6,555 bases of DNA from Niastella sp. (GTDB lineage Bacteria > Bacteroidota > Bacteroidia > Chitinophagales > Chitinophagaceae): NCBI GenBank assembly GCA_021154515.1, contig JAJKIL010000028.1, positions 1 through 6,555 of the forward strand, read 5' to 3'. Of this stretch, positions 5,587 through 6,555 are shown in pieces. The notes beneath the pieces are model-generated. The model saw only the letters and a program-made list of their open reading frames with translations, did no database searches and had not been told where the DNA came from. The translations under genes and the position numbers were made by a program. How positions within the stretch are numbered: position 1 is the first letter of the stretch; every line of letters begins with the position of its first letter.

Positions 5587-6555
5587 TTATCTGATCACCA
5601 GCACGGTTCCTTTCTTTTCGATCGTTGTACCAGCTGATGTTTTAATTACAATAGTATACACATAGGCGCCTGACATAGGCGGGCTGCCACCCATGGTGCC
5701 ATTCCAGCCGGCTAGAATATCACTCGTTTCAAATACCTTACCGCCGTAACGGTTAAAGATCGTCATATGAAAAGATCGCGGTACATCGGCAGTAACCACC
5801 CGGAATAAGTCGTTATGCCCATCGCCGTTGGGTGTAAAGGCATCGGGTATATTATATCCCAGACAGCTTATGGCCGGCTTCAGTGAAATTTGCGCTGTAG
5901 CAGTGCAGCCATTATTATCGGTACCGGTAACGGTATAGAGCACATCGGTTTTCAGTGCTGCCACAGGACTGTTACTAACTGCATCAGATAACCCGGTTGC
6001 GGGGCTCCACTGGTATGTAGCAGCGCCGGTTGCATTCAGCGTAACAGAACTGCCTGCACAAAGCGGGCCGGTTACGGGACTGATACTAACGGGTGGAGGC
6101 GCGTTAACGGTTACCGTAACAATTTCACGGGCACTTTCGCAACCACTCGATTGGCTAACATAATAAGTTATGGTTCCTGCGGTAGCGGTAGAAGGCGTTG
6201 GTGCTACAGCGTCGCCGGTTCCGCCCACAGCGGTAGTATACCAAAGTAAATTGCTTCCTGAGGCTGTTAAAACTACAGCCGCATCGTTCTGGCAATACGT
6301 AGGTGACGTAACTGTTGGCGCAGCAGGTTGACTGTTGATGGTAACTGTTATGGGCGTTCGTGCACTTTCGCAACTGCCCGCCGGAGTTTGGGTCACATAC
6401 CAGTTGGTGGTACCAGCCGAAGCCGTTGAAGGAACCGGGGCGGTTGAAACACCGGTGCCATTGGTGGCCACTGTATACCAAAGCAGGTTGCTACCGGTTG
6501 CTGTTAATGCGGTAGCAGTAGTGTTCTGACAATAAGTTGGAGAGCTGGCTGTTGG
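5587..6555 (-). CDS. Secreted/surface protein with Ig-like repeats and T9SS type B sorting domain, C-terminal part
   Basis: The frame is open to the right edge of the window, so the last 322 residues are seen and the start, including the expected signal peptide, is missing. A GTG at 6471 lies inside a repeat and is not the start. Residues 1 to about 152 are two tandem Ig-like (CHU_C-associated) units with a 79-residue period, sharing SPTYCQN, GSNLLWYT, a PSTA(S/T)AGT stretch and CESAR. A third, different Ig/PKD-like domain follows (about 155-230: LCAGSSVTLNATGAATYQW). Residues 235-322 are the gliding-motility-associated C-terminal domain (TIGR04131), with NIPDAFTPNGDGHNDLF, MTIFNRYGGKVFE, GWNGT and the final KGTVLVIR. 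This domain directs export through the type IX system. Such proteins are usually large adhesins or surface enzymes; the activity would lie in the missing N-terminal part. Confidence 0.94.
   Translation of the reverse strand, partial: PTASSPTYCQNTTATALTATGSNLLWYTVATNGTGVSTAPVPSTASAGTTNWYVTQTPAGSCESARTPITVTINSQPAAPTVTSPTYCQNDAAVVLTASGSNLLWYTTAVGGTGDAVAPTPSTATAGTITYYVSQSSGCESAREIVTVTVNAPPPVSISPVTGPLCAGSSVTLNATGAATYQWSPATGLSDAVSNSPVAALKTDVLYTVTGTDNNGCTATAQISLKPAISCLGYNIPDAFTPNGDGHNDLFRVVTADVPRSFHMTIFNRYGGKVFETSDILAGWNGTMGGSPPMSGAYVYTIVIKTSAGTTIEKKGTVLVIR
6082..6555 (-). repeat. Two tandem Ig-like coding repeats of about 237 bp
   Basis: Within the T9SS-sorted protein, unit A (6555-6319, cut by the window edge) and unit B (6318-6082) align with a 79-codon period, set by SPTYCQN at residues 5-11 and 84-90. 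The DNA has diverged clearly between the units, so the repeat is old rather than a fresh duplication. More units probably lie beyond the right edge. Confidence 0.85.

Noticed and set aside
6155..6481. Overlapping reading frame on the minus strand inside the Ig-like repeats
   Set aside because: It is a shifted shadow of the repeat-coding sequence with a composition unlike a real protein, while the other frame has clear domains.
1..6555. Mobile elements, CRISPR arrays, tRNA or rRNA genes, defence systems
   Set aside because: No transposase, integrase, short regular repeats, tRNA cloverleaf or recognised defence domain could be found on either strand.

Overview
The window looks like chromosomal DNA of a Bacteroidota bacterium, most likely from the Sphingobacteriales/Chitinophagales side. 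Four things point there: a LytS-type kinase overlapping a LytTR regulator, a protein ending in a type IX secretion (T9SS) type B sorting domain, a Crp/Fnr regulator of the type common in this phylum, and promoter elements of the TTTG / TAnnTTTG kind with starts that lack Shine-Dalgarno sequences. I cannot name the genus.

Layout, left to right. Positions 1-1079 (+) hold the C-terminal end of a sensor histidine kinase and a complete LytTR response regulator, joined by an ATGA overlap. Positions 1098-2532 hold two divergent genes of poorly characterised families: a DUF1826-like protein (-) and a DUF488 protein (+). The roughly 205 bp between them is AT-rich and carries a candidate promoter for each. 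Positions 2540-4530 (-) hold a two-gene operon, a Crp/Fnr-type regulator followed by an exported metal-dependent amidohydrolase, again with an ATGA overlap. A perfect palindrome sits on the regulator's own promoter. Positions 4662-5429 (-) hold a single short-chain dehydrogenase/reductase closed by a strong intrinsic terminator. Positions 5587-6555 (-) hold the C-terminal part of a large secreted or surface protein with tandem Ig-like repeats and a T9SS type B sorting domain, also followed by a strong terminator.

How the genes work together. The kinase and regulator form a two-component system whose targets are not visible here. The Crp/Fnr regulator and amidohydrolase look like a self-regulated, co-translated unit. 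The SDR and the T9SS protein are each separated from neighbours by terminators and appear to be single transcription units. No RNA gene, insertion sequence, CRISPR array or phage gene was seen, and no stretch longer than about 205 bp lacks a gene. I found no clearly new multi-gene system. The best leads are the DUF1826-like protein, whose residues fit an Fe(II)/2-oxoglutarate oxygenase signature, and the palindrome over the regulator's promoter.
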